DNA of 28,131 nt from Syntrophales bacterium (lineage in GTDB: Bacteria > Desulfobacterota > Syntrophia > Syntrophales > UBA5619), in the NCBI GenBank assembly GCA_028712015.1, contig JAQTRB010000001.1, positions 1 through 28,131 of the forward strand. The letters run 5' to 3'. Under the pieces are notes generated by a model. That model worked only from the letters and a program-made list of their open reading frames with translations, did no database searches and had not been told where the DNA came from. This document shows, piece by piece, positions 1-7,752 of the stretch. Each line of letters begins with the position of its first letter. Within the stretch, counting starts at the first letter, position 1. A program made the translations under genes and the position numbers.

Positions 1-70
1 CCGCGCCGACGACCGGACTGAAAGTCAGCAAACAAAACGCTGCCAAACATGCAAATATGATCTTTTTCAT
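1..70 (-). CDS. TctC-like solute-binding protein, N-terminal fragment (cut by window edge)
   Basis: Only the first 23 codons are visible. They encode MKKIIFACLAAFCLLTFSPV followed by VGA: a two-lysine n-region, a hydrophobic core and a small-residue end, which is a typical Sec signal peptide. The ATG at 70 is preceded by an AAAGGA Shine-Dalgarno with a suitable gap. It lies 33 bp downstream of a TctA gene on the same strand, and a periplasmic TctC (Bug-type) protein is the missing third component of that cassette. The assignment as TctC rests on context plus the signal peptide; the mature domain lies outside the window. Confidence 0.6.
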   Translation of the reverse strand, partial: MKKIIFACLAAFCLLTFSPVVGA

Positions 71-103
71 GGTACCATCCTTTCTGAACAAGTTTTTTTG
101 AAA

Positions 104-1621
104 TCATACATTTTCTCCCCCTACCCTCTCCTGGAGTTTCTTTCGTCGTCTGCCGATCCAGGGGATGAAGGGGGAAACCAGTAAAACAAAAGTCACGGCC
201 ATCAGGCTGGCCGAGATCGGGTGGGTCAAAAAAATCATCGGATCACCCTGGGAGATCACCAGGGAAAGACGAAGATTGTTTTCCATCATCGGTCCCAGAA
301 CCAGGGCCAGGACGAGAGGCGCCATTTCGTACTGAAACTTTCGGGCCAGATATCCGAAAATACCGAAGCCGATCATCATGGCCACTTCCATGGAGCTGTA
401 ATTCAGACTGAAAACCCCAACGAGACAGAAGAGCAAAATGATGGGGAAAAGGATCGGATAGGGAACCTTCAGCACCTGCACCCAGAGGCCGATGAGCGGT
501 AGGTTCAGAACCAGGAGCATCGCATTCCCCAGATACATGCTGATCACGGTCCCCCAGAAGAGGTCGGGATATTTTGTAATCATCATCGGCCCGGGCTGGA
601 TGCCGTAGATCATGAAGGCCCCCAGCAGGACCGCGATGACCGAGTTGCACGGAATCCCCAGCGTGAACAGCGGTATAAAGGCCCCGCCGGTGGCGGCATT
701 GTTGGCCGCCTCCGGACCGGCCACCCCCTCGATGACCCCGGTGCCGAACCGCTCCGGATATTTAGAGAGTTTCTTCTCGATTGCGTAGGAACTGAAGGCG
801 GAGATGACCGGCGCCGGCCCGGGGAGAATGCCGATAAAGAACCCGAGCACCGATCCCCGCAGGATCGGTAAAATTGAGTTCCTCCAGTCCTGAAGGTTGG
901 GCAGCAGATCCCGGACTTTGGTGGTCACAACGCTCCGCGTGATCCCCTCTTCGAGATTGACGATAACCTCGGCCACGCCGAAGAGCCCCATGATCGCCGG
1001 GATCAGCCCCACCCCATCGCTGAATTCGAGGATGCCGAAGGTCAGCCGCTGGGTGCCCGATATGCTGTCCATCCCGATCGTGCTGATCAGCAGGCCAAAG
1101 ACGCCCATCATCAGGGCCTTCAGCATGGAACCCGCAGCCAGATAGATGAGCACCATCATGCCCAGGAGCATCAGGGCAAAATATTCCGGAGGTCCAAAGG
1201 CCAGCGCAAACTTGGCCAACGGGGGCGCCACCAGCATCAAGCCGAGGATGGAAATCGTTCCGGCAATGAAGGAGCCGAATGCGGCAATGCCCAGGGCTGG
1301 CCCCGCGCGCCCCTTGAGGGCCATCTGATAACCGTCGAGACAGGTGATCACCGCGGCCGCCTCGCCGGGAATATTGACCAGGATTGAGGTGGTCGACCCC
1401 CCGTACATGGCTCCGTAGTAAATCCCGGCCAGCATGATGATCGCCGTGACCGGAGGAATGTGAAAGGTGCTGGGCAGGAGGAGGGCGATGGCCGCCGTGG
1501 GCCCCAGACCGGGAAGCACACCGACCAGCGTCCCCATCAAAACACCGATGAAGCAGAAGAACAAGTTCGTCGGCGTAAAGAGAACCTGCGCACCGAGGCC
1601 GATATGAGTCAGCAAATCCAT
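104..1621 (-). CDS. TctA family transporter large membrane subunit (first TTT cassette)
   Basis: This 505-residue polytopic protein has the usual length and layout of TctA, the large permease of tripartite tricarboxylate transporters, which couple a periplasmic binding protein to ion-driven carboxylate uptake. The N-terminal GVLPGLGPTAAIALLLP loop, the PGEAAAV segment and the IEGVAGPEAANNAATGGAF block are family hallmarks. Two normally invariant glycine-rich stretches are changed: PGPAPVISAF replaces the usual PGxGxxxASF form, and GIPCNS replaces GIPGS. It is therefore clearly diverged from the second TctA in the window (4516-6024), which keeps both. The ATG at 1621 has an AGGTGA ribosome site that overlaps the tctB stop codon 8 bp upstream, so translation is probably coupled. 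The substrate cannot be read from the sequence. Confidence 0.93.
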   Translation of the reverse strand: MDLLTHIGLGAQVLFTPTNLFFCFIGVLMGTLVGVLPGLGPTAAIALLLPSTFHIPPVTAIIMLAGIYYGAMYGGSTTSILVNIPGEAAAVITCLDGYQMALKGRAGPALGIAAFGSFIAGTISILGLMLVAPPLAKFALAFGPPEYFALMLLGMMVLIYLAAGSMLKALMMGVFGLLISTIGMDSISGTQRLTFGILEFSDGVGLIPAIMGLFGVAEVIVNLEEGITRSVVTTKVRDLLPNLQDWRNSILPILRGSVLGFFIGILPGPAPVISAFSSYAIEKKLSKYPERFGTGVIEGVAGPEAANNAATGGAFIPLFTLGIPCNSVIAVLLGAFMIYGIQPGPMMITKYPDLFWGTVISMYLGNAMLLVLNLPLIGLWVQVLKVPYPILFPIILLFCLVGVFSLNYSSMEVAMMIGFGIFGYLARKFQYEMAPLVLALVLGPMMENNLRLSLVISQGDPMIFLTHPISASLMAVTFVLLVSPFIPWIGRRRKKLQERVGGENV

Positions 1622-1628
1622 GAATCAC

Positions 1629-2099
1629 CTAAAATCCAAAGAAACCCAGAGGAAGCTGGGTTTCCAAGAAATTGATGAAGAGCAATCGGGCCAATATCGC
1701 AGTTGCGCAGGCCGTAATCAGGGTGCGCTTCCAGTTCTGGGGAAAAATGGTTTTAAGCAAAAAAGCGATGAATACAAAGGTCATCAGCGTAAATCCGATT
1801 ATTTTGAAAAGAAGCAGATAGGCCACCATGGCCAGAAAGGCCATAACGACTCGCTTCCAGGAATCGGCCAGCGGAAAGAAGGGCGGCATGGCCTGCCATT
1901 CTCTCCGCTTGAAGCTGCCCAGCAGCAGAAAAACGGCCATCACCGCCAAGACAATGCCGGACCAGAAAGGCATGAAACCGGGACCCGGCTCACTCCAGTC
2001 GCCAATTTCGACGGTTCGTCCATAGAAAGAAAAAAAGATTCCCACGCCAAGAAAAAACAATGCGGATATCCGATTGTAATGATTTAGTTTCTTTTCCAT
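1629..2099 (-). CDS. TctB family transporter small membrane subunit (first TTT cassette)
   Basis: This 156-residue protein has four hydrophobic segments (about residues 10-28, 43-62, 80-115 and 123-145), the size and topology of TctB, the small integral membrane subunit of TTT carriers. It lies directly upstream of tctA on the same strand with a 7-bp gap. A basic N-terminus (MEKKLNHYNR) precedes the first helix. The start at 2099 has only a weak purine-rich GAGAGAAG upstream. The preceding gntR ends 71 bp upstream, so the regulator and carrier probably share a transcript. TctB sequences are poorly conserved, so the call depends on size, topology and neighbours. Confidence 0.88.
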   Translation of the reverse strand: MEKKLNHYNRISALFFLGVGIFFSFYGRTVEIGDWSEPGPGFMPFWSGIVLAVMAVFLLLGSFKRREWQAMPPFFPLADSWKRVVMAFLAMVAYLLLFKIIGFTLMTFVFIAFLLKTIFPQNWKRTLITACATAILARLLFINFLETQLPLGFFGF

Positions 2100-2170
2100 A
2101 CTTCTCTCACCGATCGTGATGGCTCGCCCACAATGTCAAGCCATAAACGCCTTTCAGCTCGTCCCGATTC

Positions 2171-2845
2171 TCAGATCATTGCGTCGATATGCTCCAAAGC
2201 CATGGTCCGGACGCTGACGACATGCTTCCTCATCAGCAACTCCGCATCGGCAGCCTTCCCTTTCTCGATCCGCTCCAGGATTCCGGCATGTTCGTCCAAG
2301 CTTTTCTGCGCCCGTCCGGGCAGAACGACGGTTCTCAGCCGGATGATCTGGAGGCGCGCGTTGACCATTGCCATGATCTGTTTGAGCATCTGATTCGGAC
2401 ATTTTCTCAGCAAGAGATCATGAAATTCCAGTTCGGAGTCGGTGTATTCGATCACATGACGCTCCTGTTCCGGGGTAGCGCGAAGCTTGTCCAGACAGGA
2501 CCGGAGTTCGCGGATGTCGGACTCCTCCAAAAGCGGCGTAACAAGACGGACCACCAAACCTTCCAGCAATTCGCGGATCTGGAGGATCTCGATGATATTT
2601 TCCTTCGATTGTTGGATGACAAAGGCGCCGCGACGGGGAATGATCTTGACGATGCCCTCGTTTTCCAGCCTGAAAAGCGCCTCACGAATGGGGGTGCGGC
2701 TGACGCCGATGACCTGGGCCAGCGTCTCCTCGCTTATTTTTTTCCCCGGCAGGATCTCCCGGGTGATGATCATGCTCTTCAGCATTTTATAGGTTTGACC
2801 CCGTAGATTGGGGTTATTGATCAGTGTCTGCATGTCTCTTTCCAT
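2171..2845 (-). CDS. GntR family transcriptional regulator, FCD (FadR C-terminal) subgroup
   Basis: With the start at 2845 this is a 224-residue regulator. Residues about 15-80 form the winged helix-turn-helix, including ISEETLAQVIGVSRTPIREA and the wing IVKIIPRRGAFVI. Residues about 90-215 are an all-helical FCD ligand domain with a candidate metal or acid-binding FHDLLLRK and a late His (LLMRKHV). FCD regulators usually sense organic acids or acyl-CoA intermediates of the adjacent pathway. The open frame extends 16 codons further up to 2893, but that extension (MIKISRIQNTDCLRSV) is not family-like. ATG 2833 is another possible start, with a weak GGAAAGA in front. The gene sits between a thiolase and a TTT carrier on the same strand. 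Its promoter region holds a GTATAC-centred motif also found in front of the aldehyde dehydrogenase gene at 17438. Confidence 0.92.
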   Translation of the reverse strand: MERDMQTLINNPNLRGQTYKMLKSMIITREILPGKKISEETLAQVIGVSRTPIREALFRLENEGIVKIIPRRGAFVIQQSKENIIEILQIRELLEGLVVRLVTPLLEESDIRELRSCLDKLRATPEQERHVIEYTDSELEFHDLLLRKCPNQMLKQIMAMVNARLQIIRLRTVVLPGRAQKSLDEHAGILERIEKGKAADAELLMRKHVVSVRTMALEHIDAMI

Positions 2846-2867
2846 GACCGATCGGAGACAATCTGTA

Positions 2868-2879
2868 TTTTGTATACGG
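2868..2879. promoter_or_regulatory. Candidate GntR operator (TTTTGTATACGG) upstream of gntR
   Basis: The 12-mer TTTTGTATACGG lies 23-34 bases upstream of the chosen gntR start and overlaps the likely -10 region. The same 12-mer occurs in inverted orientation at 17486-17497 in the aldehyde dehydrogenase promoter. Its core GTATAC is self-complementary, as expected for a dimeric regulator. The link to this GntR protein is inference. Confidence 0.4.
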
Positions 2880-2906
2880 GATATCTTTATCAAAACGTCT
2901 TGTCAA
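2878..2906 (-). promoter_or_regulatory. Possible sigma70-type promoter of gntR
   Basis: On the minus strand a perfect -35 hexamer TTGACA (2906-2901) is followed after 17 bases by TATCCC (2883-2878), a weak -10. The -10 overlaps the GTATAC motif and the -35 lies in a 20-bp palindrome. That arrangement would suit autoregulation. The start of transcription is not determined. Confidence 0.35.
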
Positions 2907-2932
2907 GAATAAACTTGACAGAATAAACTTGA
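2901..2932. repeat. Palindrome plus tandem direct repeat in the gntR promoter region
   Basis: Positions 2901-2920 form a perfect inverted repeat, TGTCAAG-N6-CTTGACA. Overlapping it, the 13-mer AGAATAAACTTGA occurs at 2906-2918 and again at 2920-2932 with a 14-bp period. Together they look like a regulator-binding site array rather than chance, and they lie in the 154-bp gap between the thiolase stop and the gntR start. Confidence 0.6.
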
Positions 2933-2999
2933 AACATTTCTCTCAAGACTGCCTGATATCGATCTCCGCCTGGCTCGGCCTCTCTCTCACCGCGGCCCT

Positions 3000-4262
3000 C
3001 TATCTCCTCTCCACAATGGCGCAGATCCCGAGTCCTCCGCCGCCACAGATGGTGACGAGCCCGTATCGGACGTCGCGCCGCATCATCTCATGGATCAGGG
3101 TGACGAGGCGTATGGACCCGGTGGCGCCGATGGGGTGGCCCAGGGAAATACCCGATCCGTTCACATTGACCTTTCGCTCCAGATCCGCGGTGCTGAGCGC
3201 CATCAATTTTGCATCGGCCAGCGTCTGGGCGGCAAAGGCCTCCTGGATCTCGATAAGATCGATCGAATCCATGGCCAATCCCGCCTTTTGAAGGGCCTTG
3301 TTCACGGCGGAGGAAACCGCCGGATAGGTCAAGGTCGGATCCGCCCCGGCCACGCCGAAGGATTTGAGATAAACCAGCGGTTTGACACCATGACGTTCAG
3401 CGATTTCCGGGGTTGTCATCACCAGTGCCGCCGCACCGTCGTTCTCACTGGAAGAATTCCCTGCCGTGCATATCCCGTCGGGATAAACGGCTTGAAGCTT
3501 GGCCAGTTTTTCCAGTGTCGTCTCCCGGCGAGGCGTTTCATCCCGGGCAAGGGTGAGCTCCTCCCCCTTTTTTTTAACCGTCACGGGAGTGATTTCATCT
3601 GCAAACTTGCCCGCGTCCATGGCCTGGATTGCCTTGCGGTGCGAGTCCAATGCCCATTGATCGGCCTCCTCGCGAGCTATCCCTTCTTTCCGCGCCGCCG
3701 CCTCCGCCCAGGTCATCATCGAATTGAGCTCGCCGAATCGGTCGATGGGCTGGTGCCGGGGACGACCGCGCTGGATCCTGTCGTAGAATGGAAGTCCCCA
3801 CAGGGAAAGGCTGCCGTGATGCCGGGGGGAAAAGCCCCACTTCGGATCGGCGCCCCCTCCCAATCCCCATTTGATGAGCTCACCGGGGATGTAGAACTCG
3901 CCGCGACTCATGCTTTCGGCGCCTCCGGCAACGACGATACCGGCATATCCGGTTTGGATTTCCATGGCCGCCGTCCATATCGACTGGAGCCCGGAACAGC
4001 AACGCCGATCGACCGTGAAGCCGGGAATCTCAACCGGCCAGCCTGCCTCCAGAAGCGCCAGCCGCGCCAGATTGGGAGTTTCGCCATTGGCAAAAGAGTG
4101 CCCGAGGATGACATCGTCAATCTCATCCGGTTCAATATGGGCCCTTCGCACCGCCTCTTGCAAGACGATGGCGGCCAGTTTTTCCACGGGGACATCCCGG
4201 AACATGCCGCAGTATGCCCCGATGGGTGTCCTGACCCCACTGACGATTGCGACCTCTTTCAC
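3000..4262 (-). CDS. Thiolase (acetyl-CoA C-acyltransferase family)
   Basis: This 420-residue thiolase starts at a GTG (4262) preceded by AGGAGG with a 5-base gap, giving the standard thiolase N-terminus KEVAIVSGVRTPIGAY. The open frame extends 15 codons further up, without a good ribosome site. The acylated nucleophile is Cys88 in DRRCCSGLQ. His376 in SLGHPIGATG and Cys406 in ICGGGGLG complete the catalytic set. The usual NEAF motif reads QEAF (Gln340), a change at the residue that positions the catalytic water. The enzyme cleaves 3-ketoacyl-CoA with CoA or condenses acyl-CoAs; its acyl specificity is not evident. It is collinear with the CoA-transferase and TTT genes upstream and with gntR downstream. 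Confidence 0.95.
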   Translation of the reverse strand: MKEVAIVSGVRTPIGAYCGMFRDVPVEKLAAIVLQEAVRRAHIEPDEIDDVILGHSFANGETPNLARLALLEAGWPVEIPGFTVDRRCCSGLQSIWTAAMEIQTGYAGIVVAGGAESMSRGEFYIPGELIKWGLGGGADPKWGFSPRHHGSLSLWGLPFYDRIQRGRPRHQPIDRFGELNSMMTWAEAAARKEGIAREEADQWALDSHRKAIQAMDAGKFADEITPVTVKKKGEELTLARDETPRRETTLEKLAKLQAVYPDGICTAGNSSSENDGAAALVMTTPEIAERHGVKPLVYLKSFGVAGADPTLTYPAVSSAVNKALQKAGLAMDSIDLIEIQEAFAAQTLADAKLMALSTADLERKVNVNGSGISLGHPIGATGSIRLVTLIHEMMRRDVRYGLVTICGGGGLGICAIVERR

Positions 4263-4319
4263 TTTCCCCTCCTTGCTCGCCGTCAATTCCCGGATTGAAG
4301 CCATCACCGGCTCGTCTGC

Positions 4320-4520
4320 TCACGGATATTGCATTTGAATGGATCCTGCGGCCCGCGTGGCTTCCACACGTTCTTCGGGAAAGAGATCCTGCAGCAGGAT
4401 TACGTCGTCGGAAATACCCGGGCGGCCGATTTCCTTTTGCAGATCCTCGATGGTGGGCTGGGGTTGTTCCCAGTTCAGATATTTCTTGCCCTCAACCGTA
4501 TCGCTGGATGAAAGCTCACG
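4320..4520 (-). pseudogene. Possible 3' remnant of a lost gene (66 open codons, no start)
   Basis: The gap between tctA and the thiolase gene contains a stop-to-stop frame with no ATG, GTG or TTG near its beginning. Its translation is acidic, low in Cys and His, and protein-like: segments include GKKYLNWEQPQPTIEDLQKE and GISDDVILLQDLFPEERVEA, ending in IQMQYP. It looks like the C-terminal tail of a larger enzyme whose 5' part was removed when the upstream block joined. The SDDVILLQDLFP segment vaguely recalls tails of biotin-dependent carboxyltransferase subunits, but I cannot establish that. It could also be fortuitous, or a short gene using a non-standard start. Confidence 0.3.
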
Positions 4521-6024
4521 TCACTTGTTTGTCGTGCCTGATCTCGCGGAATTTTCTCAACAGGGGCAAAAAAAGGGCGATGATCGTCAGGGCCATGATG
4601 ATCCCGCTGATGGGCCGGCGGAAAAAGATGGTCCAGTCGTTCTGGAAACTGATCATCGTCGTCATGAAGGAACTCTCCGCCAGCGGTCCCAGGATCGTTC
4701 CCAGAACCATCGGTGCGATCGGAAATTTAATCTTTTCGAAGATATACCCCACGACGCCGAAGGCCACCATAAGCCAGAGATCGGAGATGCTGTTCCGGAT
4801 GGAGAAGGCGCCGATAAAGCAGAGGAGCATGATAAATGTTGAAACCACCGATTCGGGAAAATCGAGGATCTTCACGAGCGGTTTGATGGCGATGTATCCG
4901 ACGATGCTCATGAGGATGATCCCCAGGAACATCGAGGCGAAGACGGTGTAGACCATCCCGGTGGAGGTGATGAATATCTGCGGACCCGGTTGGATCCCGT
5001 GGAGGAGAAAGGCCCCGAGAATAACGGCCGTAGCGCCGCTCCCCGGAATGCCCAGGGTCAACAGGGGGATCAGGGCGCCGCCGACGGAGGCGGTGGCCGC
5101 CGCCTGGGGCGCGACGATCCCCTCGGGGATCCCACTGCCCATTTGTTCCTTTCGTTTTCCGTACTGAGCCTCCACGCCATAGGTGACAAAAGAGGCGATG
5201 GTGGCCCCGGCGCCGGGAACGATACCGATAATCGTACCGAGTATGGAGCTTCGGCAAAAGGTCGTTCCGATCCCCCAGGCCTCTTTGAGGGAGGGCATCC
5301 TGGTCTTCATGGCGCCCACGGTTTCCACGGGAACGGTTGTGAAGCCTTCGCCCAGTCGCGTCAAGACCTCGCCCACGCCGTAGGCGCCCACCATGACGGT
5401 GAGAAATTCAATACCGTCCATCAGGATGGGAGAACCGAAAGCGAAACGGGGCGTACCGTACGTCGCATCCACGCCCACGGTGGCAATGATAAGCCCGAAA
5501 AAGAGACTGATGAGGGCATTCGTCAGGGACCCGCCGCCGAGGGAAACGACGCTCGTCAGGCCGAAGAGGACGATGGCAAAATATTCGGGTGTGGAAAAGG
5601 TCAGGGCAAACTTGGCGACCGGTTCCGACAGGGTCACCATGATCACGCACGAAACGAGTCCGCCGATCAGTGCCGCGCAGATGGTCCAGCCCAGGGCCTT
5701 GGCTGCCTGACCCTGCTTCGCCATGGCATAGCCGTCCCAGAGGAGCGGGACATGGATGGGTTCGCCGGGAATCCGGAAGAGAATGGATGTGGGGGCGCCC
5801 CCGTAGGTGCCGGAAACATACATGGCCGTCAGCAGGACGATGGCGGGCGTCACGTCCATGGCATAGGTGAAGGGGAGGACCAGAATGACGCCCATGACGA
5901 GGGTCAGTCCCGGCAGGACGCCGACCAGAAGACCCACAACAATCCCCACGACAAGAAAAATCAGGTTGACCGGTTGGAAACAATTCAGGAAACCGACGCC
6001 GAGGTGGCTGAGAATATCCAACAT
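4516..6024 (-). CDS. TctA family transporter large membrane subunit (second TTT cassette)
   Basis: This 502-residue polytopic permease has the canonical TctA blocks: GLLVGVLPGLTLVMGVILVL near the N-terminus, GTYGGAPTSILFRIPGEP, GIVPGAGATIASFVTYGVEA, EGIVAPQAAATASVGGALIP and LTLGIPGSGATAVILGAFLL. It is the main translocating subunit of a tripartite carboxylate carrier working with the adjacent TctB and TctC. The ATG at 6024 has an AAGGAG site 6 bases upstream, and only 14 bp separate it from the tctB stop. It is a separate lineage from the TctA at 104-1621, not a recent duplicate, because key loops differ. The transported acid is unknown; the linked CoA-transferase and thiolase suggest a carboxylate that is activated to a CoA thioester. 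Confidence 0.96.
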   Translation of the reverse strand: MLDILSHLGVGFLNCFQPVNLIFLVVGIVVGLLVGVLPGLTLVMGVILVLPFTYAMDVTPAIVLLTAMYVSGTYGGAPTSILFRIPGEPIHVPLLWDGYAMAKQGQAAKALGWTICAALIGGLVSCVIMVTLSEPVAKFALTFSTPEYFAIVLFGLTSVVSLGGGSLTNALISLFFGLIIATVGVDATYGTPRFAFGSPILMDGIEFLTVMVGAYGVGEVLTRLGEGFTTVPVETVGAMKTRMPSLKEAWGIGTTFCRSSILGTIIGIVPGAGATIASFVTYGVEAQYGKRKEQMGSGIPEGIVAPQAAATASVGGALIPLLTLGIPGSGATAVILGAFLLHGIQPGPQIFITSTGMVYTVFASMFLGIILMSIVGYIAIKPLVKILDFPESVVSTFIMLLCFIGAFSIRNSISDLWLMVAFGVVGYIFEKIKFPIAPMVLGTILGPLAESSFMTTMISFQNDWTIFFRRPISGIIMALTIIALFLPLLRKFREIRHDKQVT

Positions 6025-6038
6025 AGCAACTCCTTACG

Positions 6039-6569
6039 TTACCGGATGCCGAGCATTTTCAAGACCAGCAGGGAGAATTGCTGGAACATCCCCTGCCCGA
6101 GGGGGAGGGAAACATAGACCGCCTTCATAAAGATCACGACAAACAAAACCGTTCCGAGGACGCTGTTGGCCGCAATCACCCAGACCTTGCGGTAGCGGCC
6201 AACAATCATGAAGAGGAGAAGATAGAGAAACGTGCAGAGGATGAATCCCAGGATGCTCACGAAGTATACATAGGCAATGGTCATGAGGGTCCCGATGATG
6301 AGGAGACCGGTATATCGCTTTGGCGTTTCCGTCTTTTCCTTGCCGGCATCATTTTCCAATGCCTTGCCTCGATGAAACAGCATGATTTTGGCGATTTCAT
6401 ACAGACAGACCGCCATGGTCAGACCGAGGAGAAGCTTCGGCCAGAAGTCCGGGCCCAGATTCCCCGCTTTGGCGCCAAATCCGAACCGGCCGGCGAGAAC
6501 GTAGAAATATACGCTGATGAGAAGAACAACGGCGTAGGGAAAGATCCGTTTGATTTTTTCCATGGCCAT
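6039..6569 (-). CDS. TctB family transporter small membrane subunit (second TTT cassette)
   Basis: Starting at ATG 6569 this is a 176-residue protein (MAMEKIKRIFPYAV...). It has hydrophobic segments near residues 9-25, 36-55, 85-125 and 130-155, matching the four-helix TctB fold. GGAGG lies 12 bases before ATG 6569 and 18 before the alternative ATG 6563. The open frame continues up to 6716 but would overlap tctC and read through non-membrane sequence, so the short start is preferred. It lies between tctC and tctA of the same cassette. The family is recognised by topology and context more than by motifs. Confidence 0.88.
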   Translation of the reverse strand: MAMEKIKRIFPYAVVLLISVYFYVLAGRFGFGAKAGNLGPDFWPKLLLGLTMAVCLYEIAKIMLFHRGKALENDAGKEKTETPKRYTGLLIIGTLMTIAYVYFVSILGFILCTFLYLLLFMIVGRYRKVWVIAANSVLGTVLFVVIFMKAVYVSLPLGQGMFQQFSLLVLKMLGIR

Positions 6570-6649
6570 GATCCGCAATAACCTCCACAGGAATGTCTGC
6601 CTCCCGGTCCGAACCGGGAGACAGACCGAGCCGAAATGAAAAAAGGTCG

Positions 6650-7633
6650 TTACTTTTTCTTGGCGCCCCAGGTTTTTTTCATCGAATCCAGTTCGGAAAG
6701 GATGAACTTGGTGCACTCCTCATGGTTCATGAAGCTGTCCGCCGTCGCATACTGTTCCTCGAGGAAAGCCTTGAACTCCGGGGTCGCCGCCACCTTGCCG
6801 AAGGCATCCGAGAGGACCTTGATCTTCTTCGGGTCCGTCCCCGCCTTGGCAATAATGGCCCGGAACTGGGGCAGGCCGATATCATAGCCGAGTTCCTTGG
6901 AGCAGGGAACATCCTTGAAGGCCGGGAAGCGCTGGGAACCGAAGACGACGATGGGTTTGATCTGCTTGCCCGTAATGTACTGCCGTACGTCACCGGCCTG
7001 CTCGTAAAGGGCGTCCACATGGGTGCCGAGAACCGATACATACCGCTCACTGGGTTTGGAGTAGGGAACCTGGATGACCTTGACCCCTTTGCTTTCCAAG
7101 AAAGTCAGGGTGATGTCATCGACGCTGCCGAAGCCCAGGGTCGCCACCTTGAGAGTGCCCGGCTTTGCCTTGGCCTCCTTCTCGAAATCCGCCCAGGATT
7201 TGAAACGGCTGTTTTCCGCCACGAACAGGAAGGACGGGCCCAGCATCAGCCGTGCCACCGGCATGATGTCGGTCATCTTCCAACTGGCCGGTGAGGTCGC
7301 CAGCACGGCATGGGAATCGGCAATGTAGACGGCAATGGACTGGCCGTCCGCCGGCGCAGCCAGGAGTTTCGTAATGCCCGTGCCGCCGGTGGCGCCGGGA
7401 ACATCGATCACGGGAAATGGAACATTCAGCACCTTTTCCAGCAGGACGCCGCTTTTGCGGGCAAGCTGGTCCGCCCCGCCGCCGGGACCCCAAGGGACGA
7501 TGTACTCAATCGCCCGGGAAGGGTATTTCTCCTGAGCCGCCGCTTCCTTCAGGGCCGGACCTGCCAGCATCGCCGCTGAAAAGGTCAACGCCATGACCAT
7601 TACCAGGTATTTCCGCATGCGCTTTTTCATCAT
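6650..7633 (-). CDS. TctC/Bug family periplasmic solute-binding protein
   Basis: This 327-residue exported protein begins with a basic n-region (MMKKRMRKYL), a hydrophobic core and an A-A-A-Q cleavage region at about residues 31-34. The mature part carries the Bug/TctC signature IVPWGPGGGADQLARK and an IDVPGATGGTGITKLLAA segment that in this family contacts the ligand carboxylate. A GGAGGAGGAA tract precedes tandem ATGs at 7633 and 7630. The open frame extends to 7645 but passes through the ribosome site. It is the substrate receptor for the TctB/TctA pair directly downstream. Ligands of Bug proteins are diverse (citrate, other di- and tricarboxylates, aromatic acids), so none is assigned. 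Confidence 0.95.
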   Translation of the reverse strand: MMKKRMRKYLVMVMALTFSAAMLAGPALKEAAAQEKYPSRAIEYIVPWGPGGGADQLARKSGVLLEKVLNVPFPVIDVPGATGGTGITKLLAAPADGQSIAVYIADSHAVLATSPASWKMTDIMPVARLMLGPSFLFVAENSRFKSWADFEKEAKAKPGTLKVATLGFGSVDDITLTFLESKGVKVIQVPYSKPSERYVSVLGTHVDALYEQAGDVRQYITGKQIKPIVVFGSQRFPAFKDVPCSKELGYDIGLPQFRAIIAKAGTDPKKIKVLSDAFGKVAATPEFKAFLEEQYATADSFMNHEECTKFILSELDSMKKTWGAKKK

Positions 7634-7752
7634 TTCCTCCTCCATTTGATTTTCTACCCCTTCAACCAGGGCATCGATTTACGGAAACGAATCCGCCGTT
7701 TTTTCAAAGGGGCCCTTGACCGCCGGGATGTGACGACCGGCCTTCCAGCCGA

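Noticed and set aside
3090..4298. A 402-codon plus-strand frame opposite the thiolase gene
   Set aside because: The thiolase on the other strand has all active-site residues. The antisense product has no motif and no ribosome site.
4990..6117. A 375-codon plus-strand frame opposite tctA
   Set aside because: Low-complexity Gly/Asp/Arg/His composition with no membrane segments; it is a shadow of the TctA gene.
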